Source: an uncultured Acidobacteriia bacterium (GTDB lineage Bacteria > Acidobacteriota > Terriglobia > Bryobacterales > Bryobacteraceae). From it: 64,000 bases of DNA. Below are positions 51,283 through 61,120 of this stretch, in pieces. The DNA lies in contig CAIVPR010000003.1 of the NCBI GenBank assembly GCA_903907865.1, forward strand, positions 1 through 64,000, read 5' to 3'. Position 1 is the first letter of the stretch. Each line of letters begins with the position of its first letter. Made by a program: the position numbers and the translations under genes. The notes under the pieces are model-generated. The model searched no databases and was not told the origin of the DNA. It saw nothing but the letters and a program-made list of their open reading frames with translations.

Positions 51283-51438
51283 ATGAAGAAACTACCTAAG
51301 TTGCAACTGTCCCACGCTTGGGATAGTTCCATCAGACCCGCTACACGTGTTGAGATTCCCACTCCCAAAGGGTTAGCACTTCCACGACCGTCCCGCGCAC
51401 TGCAAATCGCACCTTCGGCGGAACAACCCGCCAAGTAG
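51283..51438 (+). CDS. 51-residue protein paired with the SLATT-like gene
   Basis: A short frame starting MKKLPKLQLSHAWDSS and ending EQPAK, 18 bases after the SLATT-like stop. A GGAGG at 51271-51275 lies 7 bases upstream of ATG 51283, the best ribosome site in this area. The protein is basic at the start, rich in Pro and Arg, with no membrane segment. It could be a regulator or antitoxin-like partner of the SLATT-like protein, or a leader. It is too short to recognise a family. Confidence 0.5.
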   Translation: MKKLPKLQLSHAWDSSIRPATRVEIPTPKGLALPRPSRALQIAPSAEQPAK

Positions 51439-51472
51439 CCCCCCTGCGGTGCACCATCGCCGCCCCAACTCC

Positions 51473-52474
51473 ATGAAAGCCCTCCTCCTCTCCGGTCCCC
51501 GCGACCTCAAACTAATCGACATGCCGTCGGCGCCGCTGACCCCCGGCCAAGTTCGTCTTCGCATCCGCAAAGTCGGCATCTGCGGCTCGGACTACTCCAG
51601 CATCGCCGGAAAGTTGCCCTTCACGCGGTTCCCCATCGTCCCCGGCCATGAGGCCACGGGGGAAGTGGTCGAAACTTGCGGCGTTTCAGGCTGGAACACC
51701 GGCGACCGCGCCACCATCCACCCTATCCTCTGCGACCGCAACGACCCCATGTTCGCCCTCGGCCGCGTCCACCATTCGGATTCGACCGAAGTCCTCGGCG
51801 TCGTCTCTCGCAATGGTGCCTATGCCGAGGAGGTCGTGGTCGAGGACTACATGCTCCGCCCCGTCCCCGCCACCATGTCGGATGACGCGGCGGCCATGAT
51901 CGAGCCCGTCGATGTAGCCGTCCGTGCTCTCCGCCGCGGCGAACTCCAAAAGGGTGAACGCGTTCTGGTCCTGGGAGCTGGGAACATCGGCCTCCTTATC
52001 GTCCAAGCCGCCCGCGCAATGGGCGCAGGGTACGTCGCCGTGACCGATCTGGTCCAGGACAAACTGGACCTCGCCTCCACCCTTGGGGTCGACGAAACAA
52101 TCAACGTTTCCGACGGCCTCCCCGCCGAAAAGATCGAAAAGCGCTTCGACCTCGTAATCGACGGCGTCGGCACCGAATCCAGCGTCCGCGACGCCCTGCT
52201 GGCCTGCCGTCGCGGCGGCCGCATCGTCGTTTACGGCGTGCCGGCGGGCGACATCACGTTCGCGTTGCGCGGCGCGTTCGCCAAGGACGTCTCGCTGATG
52301 ACCAGCCGCCTCTACGACGCGTCGTTCGAAGAAGCCTTGGCGCTGGTCGAATCCGGTGCCGTCAAGACCACCGAAATCATCACTCACCGCGTCGACCTAG
52401 CGGACGCCCCCGCCTTGATCCAGCGCATTCTGGACGGCCAGGAGCGGCCGATCAAGGTCATGATCACGGTCTAA
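51473..52474 (+). CDS. Zinc-type medium-chain alcohol/polyol dehydrogenase
   Basis: A 333-residue MDR enzyme. The catalytic zinc residues are present: C37 in VGICGSDYSS, H59-E60 in VPGHEATGEVV, and the Glu in MIEPVDVAV. The NAD(P)-binding fold has VLVLGAGNIGLLIVQAARAMG. The loop that usually carries four structural-zinc cysteines reads IHPILCDRND and lacks them. It resembles sorbitol/threonine dehydrogenase-type enzymes acting on sugars. ATG 51473 starts the family N-terminus (MKALLLSG). The SDR gene follows 14 bases later, so the two may act in one sugar-oxidation pathway. Confidence 0.88.
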   Translation: MKALLLSGPRDLKLIDMPSAPLTPGQVRLRIRKVGICGSDYSSIAGKLPFTRFPIVPGHEATGEVVETCGVSGWNTGDRATIHPILCDRNDPMFALGRVHHSDSTEVLGVVSRNGAYAEEVVVEDYMLRPVPATMSDDAAAMIEPVDVAVRALRRGELQKGERVLVLGAGNIGLLIVQAARAMGAGYVAVTDLVQDKLDLASTLGVDETINVSDGLPAEKIEKRFDLVIDGVGTESSVRDALLACRRGGRIVVYGVPAGDITFALRGAFAKDVSLMTSRLYDASFEEALALVESGAVKTTEIITHRVDLADAPALIQRILDGQERPIKVMITV

Positions 52475-52488
52475 AAGGAGCTTCCCAC

Positions 52489-53250
52489 ATGCACAATTTG
52501 TTCTCAGTGGAGGGCAAGATCGTCCACGTCAGCGGCGGTTCGCGCGGCATCGGCCTCGCCATCGCGGAGGGTTTCGCGCGCGCCGGAGCCAAAGTAGTTG
52601 TCAGTTCTCGCGATGAGACATCGCTCCAAGCCACCGGCCTCGCCTACGAGGTCTGCGACGTCACCGATGCAGCCCAAGTGGAGCGCTGCGCCGCCAACAT
52701 CGTGGAGCGCTTCGGACACATTGACGCGTTGTTCAACGTTGCTGGCATCAACTTCCGCCACGCGGCGGAAACGTTTCCGGCAGACAAGCTGCAAGCCATT
52801 CTGGACGTCAACGTCAAGGGGAACTACCTGATGGCCCGCTCTTGCGGGTTCCACATGGTGGAGCGCAAACGGGGCAAGATCATTAATATCGCCAGCCTTC
52901 ACACGCTGCAGAGCTTGGCCGGGGTGAGCGCCTACGGGATGAGCAAAGGAGCAATCGGCTCCATGACCCGAGCCTTGGCCGTTGAATGGGCCGCACACAA
53001 CGTCCAGGTCAACGCCATCGCTCCGGGATTCATCGTGACCGACCTGAACCGGAAGCTGTGGGACGATCCCACCATGCGCGGCTGGGTGGAGGATCGTACC
53101 CCGGCGCACCGCTTAGGGCAGCCTTCGGACCTCGTCGGTCTGTCGATCTTCCTCGCGAGCGGCGCGTCCGACTTCATCACCGGACAGGTCATCGCGGCGG
53201 ACGGCGGCTTTACTGCCGGTTCCACGTGGCCGCTAGTCGTACCGCGTTAG
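52489..53250 (+). CDS. Short-chain dehydrogenase/reductase (gluconate 5-dehydrogenase-like)
   Basis: A 253-residue classical SDR. The cofactor motif is GGSRGIG at 16-22, the NAG-equivalent is FNVAGINF, and the catalytic Tyr and Lys are Y149 and K153 in YGMSK, with a Ser in NIASLHT. The ending TGQVIAADGGFTAG is typical of gluconate/2-deoxygluconate dehydrogenases. AAGGAG lies upstream of ATG 52489. It is cotranscribed with the medium-chain dehydrogenase, which suggests two steps on a sugar acid or polyol. Confidence 0.9.
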   Translation: MHNLFSVEGKIVHVSGGSRGIGLAIAEGFARAGAKVVVSSRDETSLQATGLAYEVCDVTDAAQVERCAANIVERFGHIDALFNVAGINFRHAAETFPADKLQAILDVNVKGNYLMARSCGFHMVERKRGKIINIASLHTLQSLAGVSAYGMSKGAIGSMTRALAVEWAAHNVQVNAIAPGFIVTDLNRKLWDDPTMRGWVEDRTPAHRLGQPSDLVGLSIFLASGASDFITGQVIAADGGFTAGSTWPLVVPR

Positions 53251-53434
53251 GCAGGCCCCTCAGCAGGGCTGCCGCCCCCAAGGCACGCCGGTCGCGAACA
53301 AAATTCACTTTCCCCAGCACAAAAGCCTAAAGCCCGCTCCCCAATCTGCCGATAAGCACAGTAGCGCCTGGAATCTTGAGCGCCCCGCGACATCGACGTT
53401 GCGGAGAACACCTTGACAATTAAGGATGGTCCCA

Positions 53435-56400
53435 ATGGACTTAAAGGCTCTAAGAGGGTGCGGCGGAACTGTGTTCGCCGCAACACTCTCCGCAATGTTT
53501 TTTGCGGGCAACCTGTTCGCGGTTAGTCTTGCCACAACAAGCACCCCGGCGGTAACATGCAGTACGGCAACCGGACCCGGCGCAGCCGCGACGATTGTGA
53601 TCAAGCCTCTGGTAGCGTTAACCGGCGTCAACACCTTGGCGGTAAACTTCACCGCCCCGGGATCAGGCTTGGTGGTTACGCCGCCCTCAAGCACAACGCT
53701 AACCCTCGCCAACCAGGCTGCGGGGCTAAGCTACACTGTTTCGATCGTCAATGGCTGCGTTGGAGCCAGTACAGGCAGCACCAACATCCAGTTCAAGGTT
53801 GGCAGTACCAACGACATCACTGTCGCAGTCGCCGCCACCGTGACGGCGACGACATCCGGTCTTGCCGCGTCCGGTGTCACGATCACATGCACCAAGGTCG
53901 GTTCAACCTACACACCTGGCCCTGCGCAGACCGTTTCGGTGACATCTGCCGCGACTGGCGGCACCGCATTTACCGTCGACACGTCGGTGGCACCTCCGCC
54001 ATCGTGGCTGACCGTTACCCCCACAACCGGCGGCACGGCCAGTGCCACGCCCGTGACGTTCACCGTCGCGGCAGCAAGCGGGTGCGGGGCGTTCGCCGTA
54101 TCCACATCCAATGTGGCGACGTTGCACTTGATCAACGCGCCTGCACCGGATAAATTGGTAACGGTCACCCTTCAGATCGTTCCCCCGTCGCCGATTACGG
54201 CCACCCCGTCGCCCGCAACCCTTTCCTACATCAAGGGATCAGGCACAGCTGGCTACGTCGACGTCCACGTGACCTCCAGCGTTACTCCCGCGCCGTTCTT
54301 CGCTGTCAACACAGCCTCGCTACCGATCTGGCTCACGGTGGATTCCACCACGGGAACGGTGCCCAAGAACCTTCGACTCAGCACCACCAGCGTTGCCGAT
54401 ACCCTGGCGCCGGGCACCTACAGCGCTACGGTCTATTTGAAGGTGTCGGGATATGCCGACCTGCCCGTCCCCGTCAGCCTGTTGATCAACAACAAGCCCC
54501 CCCGCCTGTCCGTCGCCGAAGGCACGACACGGAACCTGTCCTGGACAATTGGCACGCCCCTGCCCACGCCGTTCATTACGGCGGTATCGAGTGACGCGCC
54601 GATCTCCTACACAACATCGACGGGCGGCACGCTCGCGCCGATCATTTCATCCGCACAACAGTCCGGGCTCGCGTACAGCTTCGGGACCCAGATCAACGTC
54701 ACATTCAATCCCCTGATCTTCGCCGCTGCGCAGCCGGGCAGCATCCTTACGGGAACGGTGACACTCACGTGGGGTAGTCCCGCATCGACGGTCGTAGTCA
54801 CGTTCGCCGTGAGTATCCTTTCTCCAGGCGCAACGGTTTCGGGCCTCAGTCCGGCGAGTTTGCCCACGGCAAATCCCGGTCAGACCTTCACCGTCGTGCT
54901 GACTGGCAGTGGCTTCGTGCCGAGCACCGACCCCACACAGAAAACCAAGGTGGGAGTTGTTGTCGGAGGCGCGTTGGTTTCTGACACCAACATGGCGGCT
55001 AATATCGTCAACGCTTCGAATATCATCCTTACGGTCACCGTCCCCGCAGTCGCGGACGCCAACCTTCCGTTCTCAGTCTCCGGGCCGGGCGGATCCGTGG
55101 TGATCGGCATCTGCAATCCCGGCGGAGGCACGTGCACCATTCCAACCGGTTCGGCTACATTGACCATCGGCTCGGGTCCCATCGTGCAAGCAGTCACGAG
55201 CGCGTCAGCTTTTGTCCAGGTCGCGCCACCGGCGCTACAGTCGGTCGCCCCGTACGACATGGCGAGCATCTTCGGCGCAAATTTCTGCACATCGGGAGGA
55301 ACCGGTTGCAGCAGCAGCCAGATACTCTCTGGTGTTGAGGATCCGTCGACCCTGCGCTATTCAACATCCGTCTCGCCGGACGCAGCCTCAGCCACCCAAC
55401 GTTCACTTTCGGTTGCGTTCCAAGTCCACAACGCCTCCACGGTAATAGGCCTCGCGCCGATACTGTTTGCGACCAACGGCCAGATCAACTTGATGGTGCC
55501 ATCCGCAGTGTCGGCATACATCGGCAGCCAGGTGGACATCGTTGTGAATTTCGGTTACGGCTCTGGAGCCACCATGAAAAGCAGCGCACCCTTCGCCGTC
55601 AATGTTGCGGCGACCAATCCGGGGATCTTCACCGTCGGGTCGGATGGCCAGGGCGACGGTGCCGCTCTCAGCTCCACCTATACCTTGATCAACGCCGGCA
55701 ATCCTGCAGGCGTACGGTCCACGGCGACGGATTCCGACACCATATCGGTCTACCTGACAGGTCTGGGGGCACCCGACAGCACGGCAGACAATGCCAACAG
55801 CGGTGCCGGAGCTTGGTCGGCAGACTGTGTTACCGTCGCCAGCTACGCCGTCTCGCTGAACGCTCTGGCGGGCAGTTCATTGGCAAACGTCGACGGAACC
55901 GTGCTGCAGAGCCTTCTGCTCAACTCGGGCAGGCTCCCTCCCTGCGTACAGTCCTCGTCCACGAACGTCCCGTCGGTCACCGTCGGTGGTGTGGCCGCAA
56001 CAGTGCTCTACGCGGGATTCGTCCCCGATACGGTAGCCGGACTGTACCAGGTAACGTGACGTTGCCGGGTAGCGCTGCCGGTCCATTCACGACGGCCGCG
56101 GGGACTTCGGTGTCCACCATAACGGCACCGGTTCAGTTGCCAATTGTCGTAACCGCCAATTCCGTGGCCAGTCAAACTGGCGTGAACCTATGGGTTGCGC
56201 CCCGGCTTAAGGTGGTTGGCCCGAGCGGTGCAGGTCTGACCGGGACTGTCGGAATACCTTGGAGCAGCAGCAACAACACGGTGCTTGCAACAGAGGGCAA
56301 CGGTACGTACCGCTATTCCCTGTCATCGGGATTGCTGCCTTCGGGGTTGACCCTCAATGCCGTGACTGGCGCAATCAGCGGAACCCCTGCCGCCAATTCT

Positions 56401-57066
56401 GCCGGCTCGTACAGCGTAACCGTAACCGCTACCGACACCGCCAATATACCGGTAAAGGGCACCGTGTCCTTTACATTGACGGTCGCGGGCGGTCTGGTCG
56501 TATCCTCCACCGGCTCGGCACCGTACAACGGAACGTTCGGCACGGCGGCCGCCACCCTGACGACGGTATCGGCGGCGGGCGGCGCCTACCCCTATTCGTT
56601 CGCCATCACCTCGCCCAGCACGCTACCCACCGGCATGACCATCGGTGCGACGAGCGGAGTGATCGGCATCACGGCCCTCACGCCCGCCGGAACCTACCAC
56701 GTAACTGTGACATCGACGGATTCGACGGCAGTGACACCCCTGACCGGGTCAATCACCTTCGACATCGTCGTGGCACTCCACATGGCTCGCACCACCCCGG
56801 CCACCGGAACCAGCGGCACCGCCAGCACAATCAGCACCGTGTCGGCGACCGGCAATACCGGTACCATCGTGTACTCGCTCGATACCCCAACGTTGGCATT
56901 GGGGTGGGTGACGATAAACTCCGGCACGGGCGCTGTTGGAATCACAACAGGTGCTCCTGCCAGTGCCTCCGTGACCGCAACCGTCACAGCAACGGACGGA
57001 ACAGCGGCACCCGGCGCGGCAAGTGCGGGCACGGGCACCATCACCGTGGCTGTCGCAACCAACTAG
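53435..57066 (+). pseudogene. Secreted TIGR03437/Ig-like protein broken by a one-base frameshift
   Basis: The first frame (53435-56059; ATG 53426 is an alternative) codes for a signal peptide (TVFAATLSAMFFAGNLFA), BACON-like repeats (SWLTVTPTTGG, IWLTVDSTTGT), an IPT-like domain and a TIGR03437 domain up to AGLYQVT and TGA 56057. The family normally continues YQVNV. In the -1 frame NVTLPGSAAGPF follows at once and continues to 57066 with more TIGR03437 sequence and He_PIG-type Ig domains (LLPSGLTLNAVTGAISGTPAA, TLPTGMTIGATSGVIGI). A missing base near 56052-56053 rejoins the frames, so this is one gene of about 1210 codons. It is a mutation, a sequencing error or, less likely, programmed slippage. 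Confidence 0.8.
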
Positions 57067-57083
57067 CCTCCTAAACGAAAGGG

Positions 57084-57109
57084 GGAACCGCCCCGTAGCC
57101 GACGGTTCC
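57084..57109 (+). promoter_or_regulatory. Hairpin in the glmS leader
   Basis: GGAACCG (57084-57090) and CGGTTCC (57103-57109) form a 7-bp stem with a 12-base loop, 14 bases before the glmS start. There is no T-run, so it is not a clear terminator of the upstream gene. It is far too short to be a glmS ribozyme. Confidence 0.45.
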
Positions 57110-57123
57110 GTACAATAAGAATT

Positions 57124-58977
57124 ATGTGTGGAATCGTCGGTTATGTGGGCACGCAGCGGGCAGTGCCCATCATCCTCGAAGGCCTGAAGCGGCTCGAGTA
57201 TCGTGGCTATGATTCGGCGGGCATCGCGGTGTACCGCGATGACGAAACACTGGGAATCCGGCGGGCGCAAGGCAAGCTGCGGAACTTGGAAGACACGCTC
57301 CAGATGGACCCTGTCGATGGCTGCTTCGGCATCGGCCATACCCGCTGGGCGACCCACGGTCGTCCTACGGAAGAAAACGCCCACCCGCACCGCGACTGCA
57401 GCGGCGACATCGTGGTGGCTCACAACGGGATCGTCGAAAACTACCTGCCACTGAAGGAGCAGCTCCAGAACGAGGGGCACGTCTTCAAGACCGAAACCGA
57501 CACCGAGGTCATCGCCCACCTCATTGAGAAGTACTTCGAGGGGAACCTCGAACAAGCCGTCCGACGCGCTGTGAAGGAGATCCGCGGCGTGTTCGCGCTT
57601 GCCGTCCTGTGCCGCCGCGACCCGTTCAAGATCGTCGCGGCCCGCGAAGGCCCCCCGGTCGTGATCGGACTCGGTCGAAACGAGTACTTCATGGCCTCCG
57701 ACGTCCCCGCCATCCTGAGCCACACCCGGGACATGTTTTTCCTGGCGGATGGCGACATGGCGATCCTCAGCCGCGATGGCGTCCAGCTCACCGATTTCAA
57801 CGGTGCCCACGTAAACCGGCAAGTACAGCACGTCCTCTGGGACCCCATCATGGCGGAAAAGGGCGGCTATAAGCACTTCATGCTCAAGGAGATCTTCGAG
57901 CAACCGCGTGCCGTCCGCGACACCACCCTCGGCCGGGTCGGACAGGAAACAGGTAAGATCTTCCTCGACGAAATGGACATCACGCCGGAGGAATTCCGAT
58001 CCTTCCGCGAGGTAAAGATCATCGCCTGCGGCACCAGTTGGCACTCGGCTCTGGCGGGCAAGTTCATGATCGAGAAGCTGGCCCGGATCCCGGTTGAGGT
58101 CGATTACGGCAGCGAATTCCGCTACCGCGACCCGATCCTGTCGAAGGACGTCCTCACCGTGGTCATTTCGCAGTCCGGCGAGACTGCGGACACGCTGGCG
58201 GCCCAACGCGAGGCCAAACTCAAGGGTTCCAAGACGCTGGCGATCTGCAACGTGGTCGGCTCCATGATCACGCGCGAGGCGGCGGGCAGCATCTACACGC
58301 ATGCCGGACCGGAAATCGGTGTCGCGTCGACCAAGGCATTTACTTGCCAGTTGACGGCGTTGGCGATTCTCGCGGCCTACCTCGGCCAGATGCGGGGCCA
58401 AATGAGCGAGGAGGCGTCGCGGGCATTCGTCCATGAACTGATCCTCATCCCCGGCAAGATCGAGACCATCTTGGGCAACGACTCCCACTTCGAGGAACTG
58501 GCCCGCAAGCTGTTCCGCGCCACGGATTTCCTCTATCTCGGTCGAGGCATCCACTTCCCGATCGCGCTTGAAGGGGCGTTGAAGCTGAAAGAAATCTCCT
58601 ACATCCATGCCGAGGGCTATCCTGCCGGCGAGATGAAGCACGGACCCAACGCGCTGATCGACGAGAGCCTGCCCGTAGTCGTGATCGCGACTCAGGACCG
58701 GTCGAATCCCGAAAGCGCCTTGCTGTATGAGAAGACCCTCTCCAACATCCAAGAAGTGAAGGCGCGCGAAGGGCGTGTGATCGCAATTGTGACCGAGGGT
58801 GACCGCGAAGTTCGCAAAGTGGCAGACGACGTGATCGAGATCCCGGCAGCCCCGGATCTTTTGTCTTCCATCCTCGAGATCGTGCCGCTGCAGTTGCTTG
58901 CGTACCACATCGCGGTGCGCCGTGGCTGCGACGTCGACCAGCCGAGGAACTTGGCGAAGTCCGTCACGGTCGAATAG
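57124..58977 (+). CDS. glmS: Glutamine-fructose-6-phosphate aminotransferase
   Basis: A 617-residue enzyme making glucosamine-6-phosphate, the first step to peptidoglycan and envelope amino sugars. The N-terminal glutaminase has the nucleophile Cys right after the initiator Met (MCGIVGYVG), then [20 protein letters not shown] and AHNGIVENY. Two SIS domains follow ([50 protein letters not shown]) and the C-terminal tail ends NLAKSVTVE. The length is standard. The yjbQ gene starts 10 bases after the stop. Confidence 0.98.
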   Translation: MCGIVGYVGTQRAVPIILEGLKRLEYRGYDSAGIAVYRDDETLGIRRAQGKLRNLEDTLQMDPVDGCFGIGHTRWATHGRPTEENAHPHRDCSGDIVVAHNGIVENYLPLKEQLQNEGHVFKTETDTEVIAHLIEKYFEGNLEQAVRRAVKEIRGVFALAVLCRRDPFKIVAAREGPPVVIGLGRNEYFMASDVPAILSHTRDMFFLADGDMAILSRDGVQLTDFNGAHVNRQVQHVLWDPIMAEKGGYKHFMLKEIFEQPRAVRDTTLGRVGQETGKIFLDEMDITPEEFRSFREVKIIACGTSWHSALAGKFMIEKLARIPVEVDYGSEFRYRDPILSKDVLTVVISQSGETADTLAAQREAKLKGSKTLAICNVVGSMITREAAGSIYTHAGPEIGVASTKAFTCQLTALAILAAYLGQMRGQMSEEASRAFVHELILIPGKIETILGNDSHFEELARKLFRATDFLYLGRGIHFPIALEGALKLKEISYIHAEGYPAGEMKHGPNALIDESLPVVVIATQDRSNPESALLYEKTLSNIQEVKAREGRVIAIVTEGDREVRKVADDVIEIPAAPDLLSSILEIVPLQLLAYHIAVRRGCDVDQPRNLAKSVTVE

Positions 58978-58987
58978 GGTTGCGCTG

Positions 58988-59407
58988 GTGAGGCAATCGC
59001 AGGGCGATATTTCCGTCGCCACCCGCGGCAAGGGCCTTTACGACGTTACGAGGGAGATCCGGAATTGGGTCTCCCGGCAACGTATTGGAACCGGTCTGCT
59101 GACGGTATTTATCCAGCACACCTCCGCCTCGTTGACCATCCAGGAAAATGCCGACCCCGACGTCCTGCGGGACATGTCGGAATTCTTCGAGCGCTTGGTA
59201 CCCGAAAGCACACCGTGGTTCCGTCACACCCTCGAAGGACCGGACGACATGCCGTCGCATATCCGTTCCAGCCTGACGGCCACATCGATCTCGATCCCTG
59301 TGCGCGGCGGCGCACCAGCCCTCGGGACTTGGCAGGCAATCTATGTGTTCGAGCACAGAAGGGAGCCGCAACGGCGCACCGTAGTACTGCATTTGATCGG
59401 CGAGTGA
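58988..59407 (+). CDS. yjbQ: YjbQ/UPF0047 family protein
   Basis: A 139-residue protein of the YjbQ family, a small trimeric beta/alpha fold. The signature TVFIQHTSASLTIQENADP and the later GTWQAIYVFEHR and RRTVVLHLIGE are present. Some members show weak thiamine phosphate synthase activity; the real role is unclear. GTG 58988 gives the usual family N-terminus (S-QGDISV), 10 bases after glmS, with which it is probably cotranscribed. Confidence 0.93.
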   Translation: MRQSQGDISVATRGKGLYDVTREIRNWVSRQRIGTGLLTVFIQHTSASLTIQENADPDVLRDMSEFFERLVPESTPWFRHTLEGPDDMPSHIRSSLTATSISIPVRGGAPALGTWQAIYVFEHRREPQRRTVVLHLIGE

Positions 59408-59448
59408 GCGATTTTCTGCCACAGATCCGTTTTACTGGGCAGACAACA

Positions 59449-59931
59449 ATGAAACTCACCGACCTGTTCCAACTCAGATTCGTACCCCGTCCTCCAGCCG
59501 CCGCCCTCCTCGCCGTCATCGCGCTGACGGCCTCCGCCGCAGAACGCACCGCAAACCTTCCTGGTGCCGGTGAACAAGCCCTGCGCGAGGCGTCCAGCAC
59601 GCTGCGGGTCGTTGCGGGGGTTCCGAAGGTGACACCGGATTCGGCGACAGCTTCCCTCCACCTCGAAGGTACCGAAGACCAGTTGGCGGTCGCCGACTGG
59701 ATGCTGGCGCAGATCGACGCGGGCCAAACGAAGGACTACAGCGACACGGTCCGCGTTTTCCGCGTGCCGCAAAACACCACCGGGCAGTCGGTCCAGCAGC
59801 TTATGGCGAACCTGCGGAGCGAATTCGGCATCCGGACCATGTTCCACTACTCGGACAAACACCTGCTGTTCTGCCGTGGGACGGCGGAGCAACTGGACAA
59901 GACCGCGGGCAAACTATTCGCAAAAGAGTAG
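59449..59931 (+). CDS. Small secreted protein with secretin N-domain-like repeats
   Basis: A 160-residue protein from ATG 59449. The N-terminus is a basic stretch followed by a hydrophobic signal (AAALLAVIALTASAAE). The mature part has two short alpha/beta units (STLRVVAGVPKVTPDSATASLHLEGTEDQLAVADWML-type and DTVRVFRVPQNTTGQSVQQL) that resemble the N0/N1-like domains of secretins or STN domains. No outer-membrane pore domain follows, so it cannot be a secretin itself. A strong terminator lies 18 bases after the stop. Function unknown. Confidence 0.7.
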   Translation: MKLTDLFQLRFVPRPPAAALLAVIALTASAAERTANLPGAGEQALREASSTLRVVAGVPKVTPDSATASLHLEGTEDQLAVADWMLAQIDAGQTKDYSDTVRVFRVPQNTTGQSVQQLMANLRSEFGIRTMFHYSDKHLLFCRGTAEQLDKTAGKLFAKE

Positions 59932-59949
59932 CCTTCCGACATGGTTGCA

Positions 59950-59979
59950 GGCCCGTCCCCGAAAGGGACGGGCCTTGTT
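59950..59979 (+). terminator. Intrinsic terminator after the small secreted protein
   Basis: GGCCCGTCCC (59950-59959), loop CGAAA, GGGACGGGCC (59965-59974), then TTGTT. A perfect 10-bp GC-rich stem in the convergent gap; the T-rich tail is on the plus strand, ending the glmS-yjbQ unit. Confidence 0.8.
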
Positions 59980-59984
59980 CAGCC

Positions 59985-61082
59985 CTACGCCCGGCCCTTG
60001 ATCCCCACGCCCATTTCGTTCTGGGCAAACAGGATGCTCCGGGCCAAATCCACCCGTTGCTGCTCTTTCAGAGCCTCGATATACTCCGCCGGTTTCTTGC
60101 CTGGCGAATCCTCGATCACCATTGACCCCATGAACGGATGTCCTTTCTTCGCCAGCGCCGCAAACCGCGCGAACTCGCTGGCGGGCATCTTCGGGAACCA
60201 CTTCCACCAGTCCTTCTCGTAGTACGGCAGGATCTGCGGCGGCCGTCCGGTGATGATCTCCAGTTGTAGCAGCGAATTCGGGCAGACCTTTCGGTAAGTC
60301 TCCATGAAGGCCTTCCAATCGATGATGCCATCGCCCATCGCCACCCACTGCGCCGCCGCCCCGCGCGGATGCTCGAACACCACGGAATCGCGCACGTGGG
60401 TCGTCACGGCGTAGGGTCCGAGGATCTCCAGTGTCACCTGCGGGTCCTCCATCACCCACATCGGGTTGCCTGTGTCGAGGCACGACGCCACGAAATCCTT
60501 GCCCGATTCCTCGATGATCGTCCGCACCTCCCGTGCCTGCATGTCGCCCGCGTGGTTCTCCAGCGCGATTTTGACGTTCAGATCCTGCGCTTGTGTCCGG
60601 ACGCCCTTAAAGACCTTGATCGTGGCATCCATGAACTGCTCGATGGGGCGGTCCGACCGGCGGTCGTCCATCGACCCCATGAAACACCGCATTGCGCGAG
60701 CCCCGACCGCCTTTGCAATCTTGAGCCCGTCCACCGTATACTGCTCCGCCGTCTTCGCCCCCGGCTTCCAGCTCTTCGAAATGGGACAGATGCAGCCGAT
60801 GCCCGAATCGATTTCGAGGCCGAGCTGGTCGGCATGGGCCTTGACCGCCGCGAGGTGGGCGGGATCGAGCGAGCTGTAATCCGCCGAGTCCGAGATCTGG
60901 ACGGTGTCGGCCTTCAAGCTGGCGGCATAGTCCAGCAATTGGATGTCCTTCCACTTGAAGGCGCGGACGGAATACGTGTCGAAGCCAAGCTTGATGCCCG
61001 TCGGTCTGGCCGCTTGGCCGAAAGCCGTTTGCGCGAGCCCGAGCCCGCTGAATGCCGTAGAGAGAAATGTACGCCGGTCCAT
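59985..61082 (-). CDS. Tat-exported xylose isomerase-like TIM barrel protein
   Basis: A 365-residue protein with a twin-arginine signal (MDRRTFLSTAFSGLGLAQTAFG) and a sugar phosphate isomerase/epimerase barrel: KLGFDTYSVRAF, DTVQISDSADY, ALENHAGDMQ with the metal-site Glu, SCLDTGNPMW, HVRDSVVFEHP and LLQLEIITGRPP. Exported barrels of this type are frequent in Acidobacteria and Planctomycetes; substrates are mostly unknown. ATG 61082 starts the Tat signal; the longer frame to 61406 overlaps the next gene. It is transcribed in the same direction as the methyltransferase 38 bases upstream. Confidence 0.88.
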   Translation of the reverse strand: MDRRTFLSTAFSGLGLAQTAFGQAARPTGIKLGFDTYSVRAFKWKDIQLLDYAASLKADTVQISDSADYSSLDPAHLAAVKAHADQLGLEIDSGIGCICPISKSWKPGAKTAEQYTVDGLKIAKAVGARAMRCFMGSMDDRRSDRPIEQFMDATIKVFKGVRTQAQDLNVKIALENHAGDMQAREVRTIIEESGKDFVASCLDTGNPMWVMEDPQVTLEILGPYAVTTHVRDSVVFEHPRGAAAQWVAMGDGIIDWKAFMETYRKVCPNSLLQLEIITGRPPQILPYYEKDWWKWFPKMPASEFARFAALAKKGHPFMGSMVIEDSPGKKPAEYIEALKEQQRVDLARSILFAQNEMGVGIKGRA

Positions 61083-61120
61083 TAGCCCGTTTTTACCACG
61101 CGCGAATCGTTGGCCGCGAG

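Noticed and set aside
57067-57123. A glmS ribozyme in the leader.
   Set aside because: Only 57 bases are available and no ribozyme core is visible; the known glmS ribozyme is far longer and is mainly found in Firmicutes.
56749-59031. A 760-codon open frame on the minus strand opposite glmS.
   Set aside because: Shadow of glmS, whose frame has intact catalytic motifs. No ribosome site or sensible start.
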